A stretch of 29,388 nt of DNA, taken from assembly GCA_905193145.1 (NCBI GenBank), contig CAJJNP010000018.1, positions 1-29,388 of the forward strand, written 5' to 3'. The position numbers were made by a program, and so were the translations under genes. The notes under the pieces were generated by a model. The model ran no database searches. It saw only the letters and a list, made by a program, of their open reading frames with translations, and had not been told where the DNA came from. The DNA comes from an uncultured Odoribacter sp. (lineage in GTDB: Bacteria > Bacteroidota > Bacteroidia > Bacteroidales > Marinifilaceae). Numbering within the stretch: position 1 is the first letter of the stretch; each line of letters starts with the position of its first letter. This document shows positions 8,548-16,450 of the stretch, piece by piece.

Positions 8548-9633
8548 TTTCACCTGCATAATACTGGTCTGACGGTCAATCGAAGCTTGATGAATCGCTT
8601 TGAATATTTTCTCTAAAAATTCCGAATCCAAACCTTGTTTATCTCCATAGGCAAAAACCTTTTGTAATATTTTTTCCCAACGTCCAGCTTGTAATATAGT
8701 GATATTATTCTGCTTTTTATATTGACCGATTTCATCAGACACCTTCATCCGAAGTGCCAATAAATCCAACAATTCACTATCTATAACATCAATACGGGCT
8801 CGCAATTCATCTATACTTTCGCGGTATTGAATATTTTCTGTATGAGCATGACGTATCACCAACTCCCCTAACATTTCACCGACACTTTCAGGTGTCAATT
8901 GCTGGGCAGCATCACTCAAAGCTGCATCCGGACAAATATGCGATTCTATAATCAGTCCGTCAAACCCTAAATCCATAGCTTGCTGAGCTATTTCCGGCAC
9001 ATACATACGTTTCCCCGCAATGTGACTCGGATCACACAACATCAGCATTTCCGGATAACGCCGCCTGATTTCAATAGGCAACTGCCACTGCGGTACATTC
9101 CGATATTTATGTTTTCCATAAGCTGAAAAACCTCGATGAATCACTCCCAGCTTCTTCAATCCTGCCATATTCAGCCGCTCCAAAGCCCCTATCCAAAGCT
9201 CAACATCCGGATTTACCGGATTCTTTACCAATACCGGAATATCTGTACCTTTCAAAGCATCTGCTATTTCCTGCATTGCAAAAGGATTAGCTGATGTACG
9301 CGCACCTATCCACAACATATCTATTCCGGCTTTTAAAGCTTCGTGTACATGGTGAATATTGGCAACCTCTGTTGAAATTTTCATATCCAACTCTTTACGC
9401 ACACGCAAAAGCCAGGGTAATCCAATCTCCCCAACTCCTTCAAAACAATTGGGCCGTGTGCGAGGTTTCCAAATCCCTGCCCGCAATACATTGATTCCTC
9501 TGCTCTTCAAATCATAAGCTGTCTGAAACACCTGTTCCTCATTCTCCGCACTACACGGACCTGCAATCACCAGCGGACGTGCTATATTTTCAAATAAACC
9601 CCAGTCTTCAACTTTCTGCAACTCCAGTTTCAT
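8524..9633 (-). CDS. bifunctional 3-deoxy-7-phosphoheptulonate synthase / chorismate mutase
   Basis: A 369-residue fusion. Residues 1 to about 262 are a type I-beta DAHP synthase, which joins phosphoenolpyruvate and erythrose 4-phosphate in the first step of aromatic synthesis: VIAGPCSAEN, AGIWKPRTRPNCFEG, IWIGARTSANPF-like, VLVKNPVNPD, GVIHRGFSAYGK, CDPSHIAGKR and LIIESHICPD. Residues about 273-360 are an AroQ chorismate mutase (SIDELRARIDVIDSELLDLL, then ALRMKVSDEIGQYKK). The mutase at the C-terminus is the arrangement known from Prevotella; in that family the mutase domain also serves as the prephenate-sensing allosteric unit. I chose ATG 9633, preceded by AAAGGA, over a TTG eight codons upstream. 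It is read away from polA from a shared 91-base gap. Confidence 0.93.
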   Translation of the reverse strand: MKLELQKVEDWGLFENIARPLVIAGPCSAENEEQVFQTAYDLKSRGINVLRAGIWKPRTRPNCFEGVGEIGLPWLLRVRKELDMKISTEVANIHHVHEALKAGIDMLWIGARTSANPFAMQEIADALKGTDIPVLVKNPVNPDVELWIGALERLNMAGLKKLGVIHRGFSAYGKHKYRNVPQWQLPIEIRRRYPEMLMLCDPSHIAGKRMYVPEIAQQAMDLGFDGLIIESHICPDAALSDAAQQLTPESVGEMLGELVIRHAHTENIQYRESIDELRARIDVIDSELLDLLALRMKVSDEIGQYKKQNNITILQAGRWEKILQKVFAYGDKQGLDSEFLEKIFKAIHQASIDRQTSIMQVKKNECPTD

Positions 9634-9666
9634 ATTCCGATATCCTTTCAATTTCAACTTGCATAG

Positions 9667-9699
9667 TTAGAATATTTTTCCGAAATAGGTGTATCTTTG
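9667..9699 (+). promoter_or_regulatory. Bacteroidota-type promoter for polA
   Basis: TATCTTTG (9692-9699) is an exact TAnnTTTG -7 element. TTAG (9667-9670) lies 21 bases upstream, one mismatch from the -33 element. Initiation near 9706 would leave a leader of about 20 bases, which supports a polA start at 9716 or 9725 and rules out the upstream GTG at 9689. Confidence 0.6.
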
Positions 9700-9724
9700 C
9701 AGACATAATTTTCAAATGAAAGCC

Positions 9725-12409
9725 ATGTCTGATAACAAAACGCTATTTTTACTTGATGCATATGCTTTGATATATCGCTCATATTATGCCTTTATCAATA
9801 ATCCTCGGATTACAACTACAGGGATTAATACATCAGCAACCTTCGGTTTTGCCAATTTCTTGCTGGAATTACTTGAACTGGAAAAACCGACTCATATTGC
9901 TGTTATTTTCGATCCGGACGGTCCTACTTTCAGGCATGAAATGTATGAAGCTTACAAAGCCCAGCGTCCTCCCATGCCTGAAGACTTGAAAAAATCTGTA
10001 CCCTACATCAAACAGATTATCCAAGGGATGGGTATTTCCTGCATAGACGTACCGGGTTACGAGGCAGATGATGTTATCGGCACTTTAGCAAAAAAAGCAG
10101 AAAAAGAAGGATATACGGTCTACATGATTACACCGGATAAAGACTATGCACAATTGGTCAGCGACAAGGTTTTCATGTATAAACCGGGACGATCCGGCAA
10201 TAAATCTGAAGTATGGGGAATTCCTGAAGTACTCGATCATTTCGGTATCGAACGAGTTGATCAGGTCATTGATATATTAGGATTAATGGGCGACACTGCC
10301 GACAATGTTCCGGGATGCGCCGGAATAGGTCCCAAAAGTGCATCATCCCTCGTATATAAATATGGAGATATTGATGGTATATATGCGCACATCGATGAAC
10401 TGAAAGGCAAACAAAAAGAAAATTTGTTGACCTGCCAATCTACTGTACAACTTTCCCGTACATTGGTGACTATCTGTACTGAAGTACCTACAGATATATC
10501 CACTGACAATTTGGAAAAACAGCAAATAAAAACAGAGATATTGGAACCGCTTTTCAAAGAATTAGAGCTTTTTTCATTGTCTCGGAGAATATTAAACGCA
10601 GAACATCAAGAAGAACATATAGAAAAATTGACAGATATAAAAGTTGAATATCAAGACTTTAATCAGAATATTCCTGCCCTATTGGAAAAATTAGACAATG
10701 CCGATACATTTGCGCTTTTTGCCTCCTTTGAAGAAGGAACTTTATATAATTCCCGACCTGTATCGCTTGCTTTTTCTATTCAAAAACACATGGTCGGTTA
10801 TATAAATTTACCGACAGACGAAACAGCTGTTGACATCATTCTACGCTTTAAGCCTTTATTTGAAAATAGAGAAAAAAAACTCATTTCCATTGATGCCAAA
10901 AATGATGTTATTTGGCTAAAACGCGCAGGTATCGAAGTAAAAAATCAGATATTTGATGTAAAAATCGCACATTATCTGTTACAACCGGATATGTCCCATG
11001 ATTTAAGCCGGATGGCATTGGAATATCTGAATTACAAATTATCAAACGAAAAGCAAGAAAACCAACAACTGACTCTCCAGTTTGATGAAGAGGTTGCTGA
11101 AGACAATGATTACTGCGAGAAAACGGATGTTATTTTCCAATTAAAGGAAAAATTACAAGAAGAACTCGAAAAAACAGGCTTATGGAAACTTTACAACGAA
11201 GTGGAAATGCCGCTTGTTTTTGTATTAGCCAATATGGAATATGAAGGGGTCAGTATCGATACTCAAAAGTTGCAGGAAATTGCTGACGAGCTGAGAGAAC
11301 GCTGCAATATGGTAGAAAAAGAAATATTCGAATTAGCAGGTCAGTCTTTCAATGTAAGCTCTCCAAAACAATTGGGAGAAATTCTTTTTGAAAAATTGGA
11401 AATAGACCATAATCATAAAAAAACAAAATCAGGACAATATAGCACGTCAGAACAGGTTCTGGCTAAGTTAGAAGACGAACATCCGATTATTGGTAAAATT
11501 CTTGACTATCGAGGACTCAAAAAATTACTCAGCACTTATGCTGAAGCTCTTCCTACTTTTATAGATAAAGGCTCTGGAAAAATACATACACATTTCAATC
11601 AGGCTGAAGCAGCCACTGGAAGACTTAGCAGTTTAAATCCTAATCTGCAGAATATTCCCATACGCACAGAAGATGGTCGAAAAATCCGTAAAGCTTTTGT
11701 TACAGGCGATGACGACTATGTTTTCTTCTCTGCCGACTATTCACAGGTAGAACTTCGTCTGATGGCACATCTCAGTCAAGACAAAGAATTAATCAATGCC
11801 TTCAATCACGATATTGATGTACATACAGCTACAGCTTCAAAAATATATCATGTAGCTCTCGAAGATGTTACTCCGGAAATGCGCCGTCGTGCAAAAACAG
11901 CCAATTTCGGTATTATTTATGGTATTTCTGCATGGGGACTTGCAGAAAGACTACATATCAGTCGAAAAGAAGGAAAAGAACTGATTGACGGTTATTTCGA
12001 ACTCTATCCTGGAGTGAAGAAATACATGGAAGAAGCTGTTGAAATAGCACGCAAAAAAGAATATGTCGAAACCATCATGGGCAGACGGCGCTATCTGCGA
12101 GACATTAATTCACGGAATGCCGTTGTACGCGGTATGGCTGAAAGAAATGCCATTAACGCACCGATTCAAGGTTCTGCAGCAGATATCATTAAAATGGCGA
12201 TGATTTCCATTCACAGACGCATTCAGGAAGAAGGACTCCAATCACGCATGATCCTACAGGTACACGACGAATTGAATTTCAAATGTCATAAATCCGAACA
12301 ATACTTATTGAAAACACTCGTCACCAATTGTATGGAACACGTAGTGAAACTCTCTGTACCGTTAACTGTCAGTACAGGATTCGGAAGTAACTGGTATGAA
12401 GCACACTAA
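9725..12409 (+). CDS. polA: DNA polymerase I
   Basis: An 894-residue family A polymerase. Residues 1 to about 290 are the 5'-3' nuclease: LFLLDAYALIYRSYYAF, YEADDVIGTLAKKA, ITPDKDYAQL and LMGDTADNVPGCAGIGPKSA. About 310-500 is the 3'-5' exonuclease-like domain. About 510-894 is the polymerase with motif A DYSQVELRLMAHLSQD, O helix RRRAKTANFGIIYG and motif C QVHDEL. The exonuclease domain looks inactive: the E. coli D355-x-E357 pair aligns to F332-A-S334, and D501 aligns to K466 or T467; only D424 (D394 here) remains. So gap filling and primer removal are expected, proofreading is not. The start at 9725 matches the family N-terminus; ATG 9716 is possible. The stop overlaps the next gene by 14 bases. 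Confidence 0.96.
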   Translation: MSDNKTLFLLDAYALIYRSYYAFINNPRITTTGINTSATFGFANFLLELLELEKPTHIAVIFDPDGPTFRHEMYEAYKAQRPPMPEDLKKSVPYIKQIIQGMGISCIDVPGYEADDVIGTLAKKAEKEGYTVYMITPDKDYAQLVSDKVFMYKPGRSGNKSEVWGIPEVLDHFGIERVDQVIDILGLMGDTADNVPGCAGIGPKSASSLVYKYGDIDGIYAHIDELKGKQKENLLTCQSTVQLSRTLVTICTEVPTDISTDNLEKQQIKTEILEPLFKELELFSLSRRILNAEHQEEHIEKLTDIKVEYQDFNQNIPALLEKLDNADTFALFASFEEGTLYNSRPVSLAFSIQKHMVGYINLPTDETAVDIILRFKPLFENREKKLISIDAKNDVIWLKRAGIEVKNQIFDVKIAHYLLQPDMSHDLSRMALEYLNYKLSNEKQENQQLTLQFDEEVAEDNDYCEKTDVIFQLKEKLQEELEKTGLWKLYNEVEMPLVFVLANMEYEGVSIDTQKLQEIADELRERCNMVEKEIFELAGQSFNVSSPKQLGEILFEKLEIDHNHKKTKSGQYSTSEQVLAKLEDEHPIIGKILDYRGLKKLLSTYAEALPTFIDKGSGKIHTHFNQAEAATGRLSSLNPNLQNIPIRTEDGRKIRKAFVTGDDDYVFFSADYSQVELRLMAHLSQDKELINAFNHDIDVHTATASKIYHVALEDVTPEMRRRAKTANFGIIYGISAWGLAERLHISRKEGKELIDGYFELYPGVKKYMEEAVEIARKKEYVETIMGRRRYLRDINSRNAVVRGMAERNAINAPIQGSAADIIKMAMISIHRRIQEEGLQSRMILQVHDELNFKCHKSEQYLLKTLVTNCMEHVVKLSVPLTVSTGFGSNWYEAH

Positions 12410-13217
12410 TTTAATACCTATGCATCAACCAGAGAAAATACAAAATAAAGTGCAGACTGACTCTATTCAAAACACAGTCACAGACTACTCTTGGCCACAA
12501 GAGAAAATCTCTTTATTGGAGCAACCAGAACTATTGACAGATACTTTTGAAATATGCCAGCCTGTAACTCTATCTATGCCTTATTCCAAGATAAATACAG
12601 GCAAAAATCTTACTCTCAATCTTATCTTTACTATCATTTTTCTGGCCATATTTGCCGTTATCCGCTTAAGAGGTAAAGATTTGATTACAGATATCATTTA
12701 TGCCACAATACAAAGGAAGAAGGCAACACCTCTCTTGAATGAAGGTATATTACCCAATTTGTTATTCTACTGCATGGGACTAACCCTGTCTTTCTCCGTA
12801 TTATCTGTTTTTATCACCTATCTTACAACACAGACTTTTTTATCAATCCATAGTCTTTTGATATTTGGAGGCTTATTACTCTATCATCTTATTTTAATAT
12901 TTATTATTCACCTATTGGGATGGACTTTTAGTACCAAGCAAATTGCCAATGAATTTACCGTCAATCTATGGACATTTCATATTAGCCTGGGATTACTGAT
13001 TTCACCCTTTGTTATTGCACTCTTTTTTGTCCGTGAAAACGCTGTATATCCACTTATCATAACAACCATTATCTGCTTAACTATCCTAATGTTAGTTAAA
13101 ATAGTCCGTTGGTTGGCAATATTCTTCTCATACAAAGTTTCAATATTGTATATGATTTTGTACCTTTGTGCCCTCGAATTGGTACCACTACTTTTTTTAT
13201 ATAAAGCAGTGGTATAA
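12396..13217 (+). CDS. DUF4271 domain-containing membrane protein
   Basis: A 273-residue protein. The first 70 residues are polar and poorly conserved in style; then come about six hydrophobic segments, beginning with LTLNLIFTIIFLAIFAVI and LLFYCMGLTLSFSVLSVFI and ending with ILYMILYLCALELVPLLFLY. This topology, with a variable N-terminus and a gene order DUF4271-hemD, is what I know of DUF4271 proteins in Bacteroidales. The function is unknown. Its ATG lies inside the 3' end of polA (14-base overlap), with another ATG at 12420 just past the polA stop. It is followed by hemD after 27 bases. The family call rests on topology and context. Confidence 0.8.
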   Translation: MKHTNLIPMHQPEKIQNKVQTDSIQNTVTDYSWPQEKISLLEQPELLTDTFEICQPVTLSMPYSKINTGKNLTLNLIFTIIFLAIFAVIRLRGKDLITDIIYATIQRKKATPLLNEGILPNLLFYCMGLTLSFSVLSVFITYLTTQTFLSIHSLLIFGGLLLYHLILIFIIHLLGWTFSTKQIANEFTVNLWTFHISLGLLISPFVIALFFVRENAVYPLIITTIICLTILMLVKIVRWLAIFFSYKVSILYMILYLCALELVPLLFLYKAVV

Positions 13218-13244
13218 AAGGTAACAAACTAAAACTTTATTGCT

Positions 13245-14006
13245 TTGAAGATAAAAAAAATACTCGTGTCACAGCCACAACCGACTACAGACAAATCACC
13301 GTATTCGGAATTAGCTGACAAGTATGGATTAAAATTGGAGTTCCGCCCTTTCATAAAGGTTGAAGGTGTAACGGCAAAAGAATTTAGACAAGAAAGGATT
13401 AATATCCTCGACCATACAGGTATCATCTTTACCAGTCGAACTGCTATTGATCATTTTTTCAGAATTTGTCAAGAGATGCGTGTAACAGTACCAGACACCA
13501 TGAAATACTTCTGTATCTCTGAAGCAACGGCATTCTACCTGCAAAAATATATCGTCTACAGAAAAAGAAAAATTTTCTATGGAGACAAGAAAGTGGACGA
13601 CATGACTAAAATTCTGTTGAAACATAAAACAGAAAATTTCTTAGTACCACTCTCAGATATACATAAAGAAAATATTCCGGGTTTGTTGGATAAACTGAAT
13701 CTGAAATACACTAAGGCAATACTTTATAAAACCATTGCCAGCGACTTGAGCGATATTAAGGACTTGCATGAATATGATATTGTTGCGTTCTATACACCTT
13801 CGGGTATTAAGTCTTTATTCCAGAATTTCCCGGATTTTGTTCAGGACACTTTAGCAATTGCAGCATTTGGACCCGCTACAGCAACTGCTGTTGAAGAAGC
13901 CGGTTTACGTCTGGATATAAAAGCTCCTACTCAACAATGTCCTTCTATGACAATGGCTCTTGAAGATTATATCAAACGGTTCAATAAGGAAAACAAATCT
14001 AAGTAA
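13245..14006 (+). CDS. hemD: uroporphyrinogen-III synthase
   Basis: A 253-residue HemD-like protein, which closes and inverts ring D of hydroxymethylbilane in haem and corrinoid synthesis. The N-terminus KIKKILVSQPQPTTDKSPY, then FRPFIKVEGV and GIIFTSRTAIDHFF, match the Bacteroidota form. The C-terminal half has YDIVAFYTPSGIKSLF and IAAFGPATATAVEEAGLRL, the usual second domain. No ATG or GTG precedes the conserved N-terminus: the frame closes at TAA 13230, and the only standard start is TTG 13245. A GTG at 13266 would cut off the first beta-strand. The gene is the third in the polA-DUF4271-hemD row and ends just before a terminator hairpin. Confidence 0.9.
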   Translation: MKIKKILVSQPQPTTDKSPYSELADKYGLKLEFRPFIKVEGVTAKEFRQERINILDHTGIIFTSRTAIDHFFRICQEMRVTVPDTMKYFCISEATAFYLQKYIVYRKRKIFYGDKKVDDMTKILLKHKTENFLVPLSDIHKENIPGLLDKLNLKYTKAILYKTIASDLSDIKDLHEYDIVAFYTPSGIKSLFQNFPDFVQDTLAIAAFGPATATAVEEAGLRLDIKAPTQQCPSMTMALEDYIKRFNKENKSK

Positions 14007-14009
14007 TAC

Positions 14010-14041
14010 AAATGTCCGGAACCATTAATTCCGGACATTTT
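14010..14041 (+). terminator. hairpin after hemD
   Basis: AAATGTCCGGAA (14010-14021) and TTCCGGACATTT (14029-14040) form a perfect 12-bp stem with a 7-base loop, starting 3 bases after the hemD stop. The following bases are only moderately T-rich (TCAAATTTATT), and rnpA starts 14 bases further on. It may be a leaky terminator or an RNA-stabilising or processing hairpin in an ongoing transcript. Confidence 0.7.
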
Positions 14042-14054
14042 CAAATTTATTCCT

Positions 14055-14447
14055 ATGTACACCCTCAGTAAAACAGAACGTTTATGCAGTAAAATCCTTA
14101 TAGAGGAGCTACTCGCGTCTGAACTGAGCTTTATCAAATATCCGTTCCGCGTTGTATATAAAATATCATCAATTCCCGGAACTCACCCTGCCAGAATAGC
14201 CGTCAGTGTCGGTAAAAAAAAATTTAAACGCGCTGTAAAACGGAATCGTGTAAAAAGACTGGCACGCGAAGCTTTCCGCTTAAATAAAGCAATCCTCTAT
14301 AACGAAATACAAGAAGGCAAAACCATAGATATCCTTTTAATATATCTGGATAATACCATACCCACATTTGCGAAAACAGAAAAAGCAGTGAAAGCTATAT
14401 TACAAAAAATAGTAGCTCGCTATAGTTCAGAAATTAATCAGGAATAA
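14055..14447 (+). CDS. rnpA: ribonuclease P protein component
   Basis: A 130-residue basic protein that assists the RNase P RNA in trimming tRNA 5' leaders. The N-terminus [18 protein letters not shown], the phenylalanine-rich strand YPFRVVYKI and the RNR-type helix [20 protein letters not shown] are the family signature, with IDILLIYL as the last strand. The initiator at 14055 follows the hairpin by 14 bases. It is followed by yidD with a single base between them, a pairing conserved in most bacteria and part of the ancestral rpmH-rnpA-yidD-yidC cluster near the replication origin. Confidence 0.95.
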   Translation: MYTLSKTERLCSKILIEELLASELSFIKYPFRVVYKISSIPGTHPARIAVSVGKKKFKRAVKRNRVKRLAREAFRLNKAILYNEIQEGKTIDILLIYLDNTIPTFAKTEKAVKAILQKIVARYSSEINQE

Positions 14448-14448
14448 T

Positions 14449-14679
14449 ATGCTATATCTTAAAAAATTTTTCACCTTCTTGTTCCTGATACCTGTCAAAT
14501 TTTACCAATATTGCATTTCACCCCTAAAACCACCGACTTGCAGATACACTCCTACCTGCTCGCAATATGCTGTTGAAGCAATAAAAAAATACGGACCTAT
14601 CAAAGGAACCTGGTTGGCTATAAAGCGATTGCTTCGATGCCATCCTTGGGGTGGAAGTGGTTATGATCCAGTTCCTTAA
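14449..14679 (+). CDS. yidD: membrane protein insertion efficiency factor YidD
   Basis: A 76-residue protein with an amphipathic N-terminus ([19 protein letters not shown]). The core has [19 protein letters not shown] and ends in [16 protein letters not shown], the complete signature of YidD (DUF37). It acts at the inner membrane together with YidC-dependent insertion. It begins one base after the rnpA stop. yidC is not in the window. The next gene is 119 bases downstream, so the rnpA-yidD unit probably ends here, although no clear terminator hairpin is seen. Confidence 0.96.
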   Translation: MLYLKKFFTFLFLIPVKFYQYCISPLKPPTCRYTPTCSQYAVEAIKKYGPIKGTWLAIKRLLRCHPWGGSGYDPVP

Positions 14680-14798
14680 AAAATAGCTTTCTTAATAAAC
14701 ACATAAATTTTCATCCTTACTTCTTATTTTCAAGAATATATACTATTTTCGTTTACTGATTATCCTACTAGGTGTAATAATAGATAAAATATAATAGA

Positions 14799-16448
14799 AT
14801 GAAAACAAAAAGAATTCTTATTTTAGCTGTAGCCGTCATTGCCATAATTATTGGATTGACCTCCTTGAAAAATGACGATAAAAGCTTTCAAATCAGCAAA
14901 AACCTCAATATTTTTGCTTCACTTTTCAGAGATGTCAATCTTTTTTATGTTGATGATGTGAATCCGGAAAAAATGATTACTACCGGAATCAATGCCATGC
15001 TGCGATCATTGGATCCTTATACAGTCTATTACCCTGAATCAGAAACTGAAGATGTCAAATTAATGACTACAGGAGAATATGCCGGTATTGGTTCTGTCAT
15101 AAGTAAAAAAGGTGATCAGGTCATTATTCGTGAACCTTATAAAAATTCTCCGGCAGATAAAGCCGGCTTATTACCGGGTGACATTATTCTTGAAATAGAT
15201 GGTCATTCTACAAAAGGAAAAGATGTCGCCGGTGTCAGCGAGATGCTTAAAGGAATGCCAGGAAAAGAAATTACAATCAAAGTCAAACGTGAATATCATG
15301 AAAAACCGCTGATAAAAAAAGCTATACGTGAAAAAATACAATTACCGTGTGTCCCCTATTACGGCATGATAAACAATAAAACAGGATATGTCTGTCTCAC
15401 TAGTTTCACCGATAAATCAGCAGCAGATGTTAGAACTGCTATCATTGAATTAAAAAATAATGGAGCAGAATCCTTAGTATTCGACTTGCGCGGCAATAGT
15501 GGAGGTCTCATGGACCAAGCTGTAGAAATAGTAAACTTTTTTGTACCACGAAATTCCAAAGTTGTCAGCACAAAAGGAAAATTAAAACAGTGGGACAAAG
15601 AATATATAGCAAGTAAAAATCCCATAGTGCCGGATATGCCTCTTGTCGTTTTAATAGATCGTGGTTCAGCCTCAGCTGCAGAAATTGTTTCCGGGGCTCT
15701 CCAAGACCTCGATAGAGCTGTTTTAATTGGCGAAAGATCCTTTGGAAAGGGGTTAGTTCAAAATGTAAGAGATCTTGCCTACAATACAAAATTAAAGGTA
15801 ACAACAGCCAAATATTATATCCCAAGTGGAAGATGTATACAAGCTCTTGATTATACTCACCGAAATCCTGATGGAAGTGTCGGCAAAGTCCCGGATTCTC
15901 TTATCACAGAATACAGCACCCTCAATGGTCGCAAAGTATATGATGGCGGTGGTATTAATCCGGATATAAAAATAGAACCGGAAGAATATGCAAGAATTAC
16001 GCAAGAATTAGTATTACAAGATTTGACTTTTGATTTCATCAACAATTATGCTCTACGCCATGAAAAAATAGATAACATCGAGCAATTCAAAATTACAGAT
16101 GAAATTTACAATGAATTTAAAAACTACCTGAAAGAAATAAAGTTCAGCTACGAAACAGAATCGCAGAAGGTATTGGACAAATTAATTAATATAGCAAAAA
16201 ATGAAAGATACTACGATACATCCAAAGAAACTATCGAAAAACTAAAACAGGAATTCCAACATTCTGTAGATCGTGACATGAATCTTTTCCGGGAAGAAAT
16301 CATTTCATTTCTGACTGAACAATTCCTGCAACGTTATTACTACCTTGAAGGATTTCTTCAATACAGATCAAAACATGACAAAGAAATTCTGAAAGCAGCA
16401 GAACTATTAGCCAATCAGGATGAATATAATAAAATCTTACAGCCTTGA
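14799..16448 (+). CDS. S41 family C-terminal processing peptidase (CtpA-like)
   Basis: A 549-residue periplasmic protease, membrane-anchored or secreted by an N-terminal hydrophobic segment (residues 6-20). A PDZ domain lies at about 90-165 (GIGSVISKKGDQVIIREPY, GDIILEIDG). The S41 protease domain at about 180-360 has LVFDLRGNSGG, the nucleophile region RGSASAAEI (S292) and the general base K317 in RSFGKGLVQ. A helical C-terminal region of about 150 residues follows, typical of Bacteroidota members. Such proteases cut exposed C-termini of envelope proteins. The 119-base gap upstream holds TATTTTCG-like sequence but no convincing promoter. The gene ends 2 bases before the convergent uvrC and a shared hairpin. 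Confidence 0.93.
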   Translation: MKTKRILILAVAVIAIIIGLTSLKNDDKSFQISKNLNIFASLFRDVNLFYVDDVNPEKMITTGINAMLRSLDPYTVYYPESETEDVKLMTTGEYAGIGSVISKKGDQVIIREPYKNSPADKAGLLPGDIILEIDGHSTKGKDVAGVSEMLKGMPGKEITIKVKREYHEKPLIKKAIREKIQLPCVPYYGMINNKTGYVCLTSFTDKSAADVRTAIIELKNNGAESLVFDLRGNSGGLMDQAVEIVNFFVPRNSKVVSTKGKLKQWDKEYIASKNPIVPDMPLVVLIDRGSASAAEIVSGALQDLDRAVLIGERSFGKGLVQNVRDLAYNTKLKVTTAKYYIPSGRCIQALDYTHRNPDGSVGKVPDSLITEYSTLNGRKVYDGGGINPDIKIEPEEYARITQELVLQDLTFDFINNYALRHEKIDNIEQFKITDEIYNEFKNYLKEIKFSYETESQKVLDKLINIAKNERYYDTSKETIEKLKQEFQHSVDRDMNLFREEIISFLTEQFLQRYYYLEGFLQYRSKHDKEILKAAELLANQDEYNKILQP

Positions 16449-16450
16449 TA

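Noticed and set aside
9655..9715. Extended starts of the DAHP synthase gene (TTG 9657) and of polA (GTG 9689)
   Set aside because: Both lie before better ATG codons that match family N-termini, and the polA GTG overlaps the -7 promoter element.
14680..14798. Possible small gene or RNA between yidD and the S41 protease
   Set aside because: No open frame, hairpin or convincing promoter could be supported in these 119 bases.
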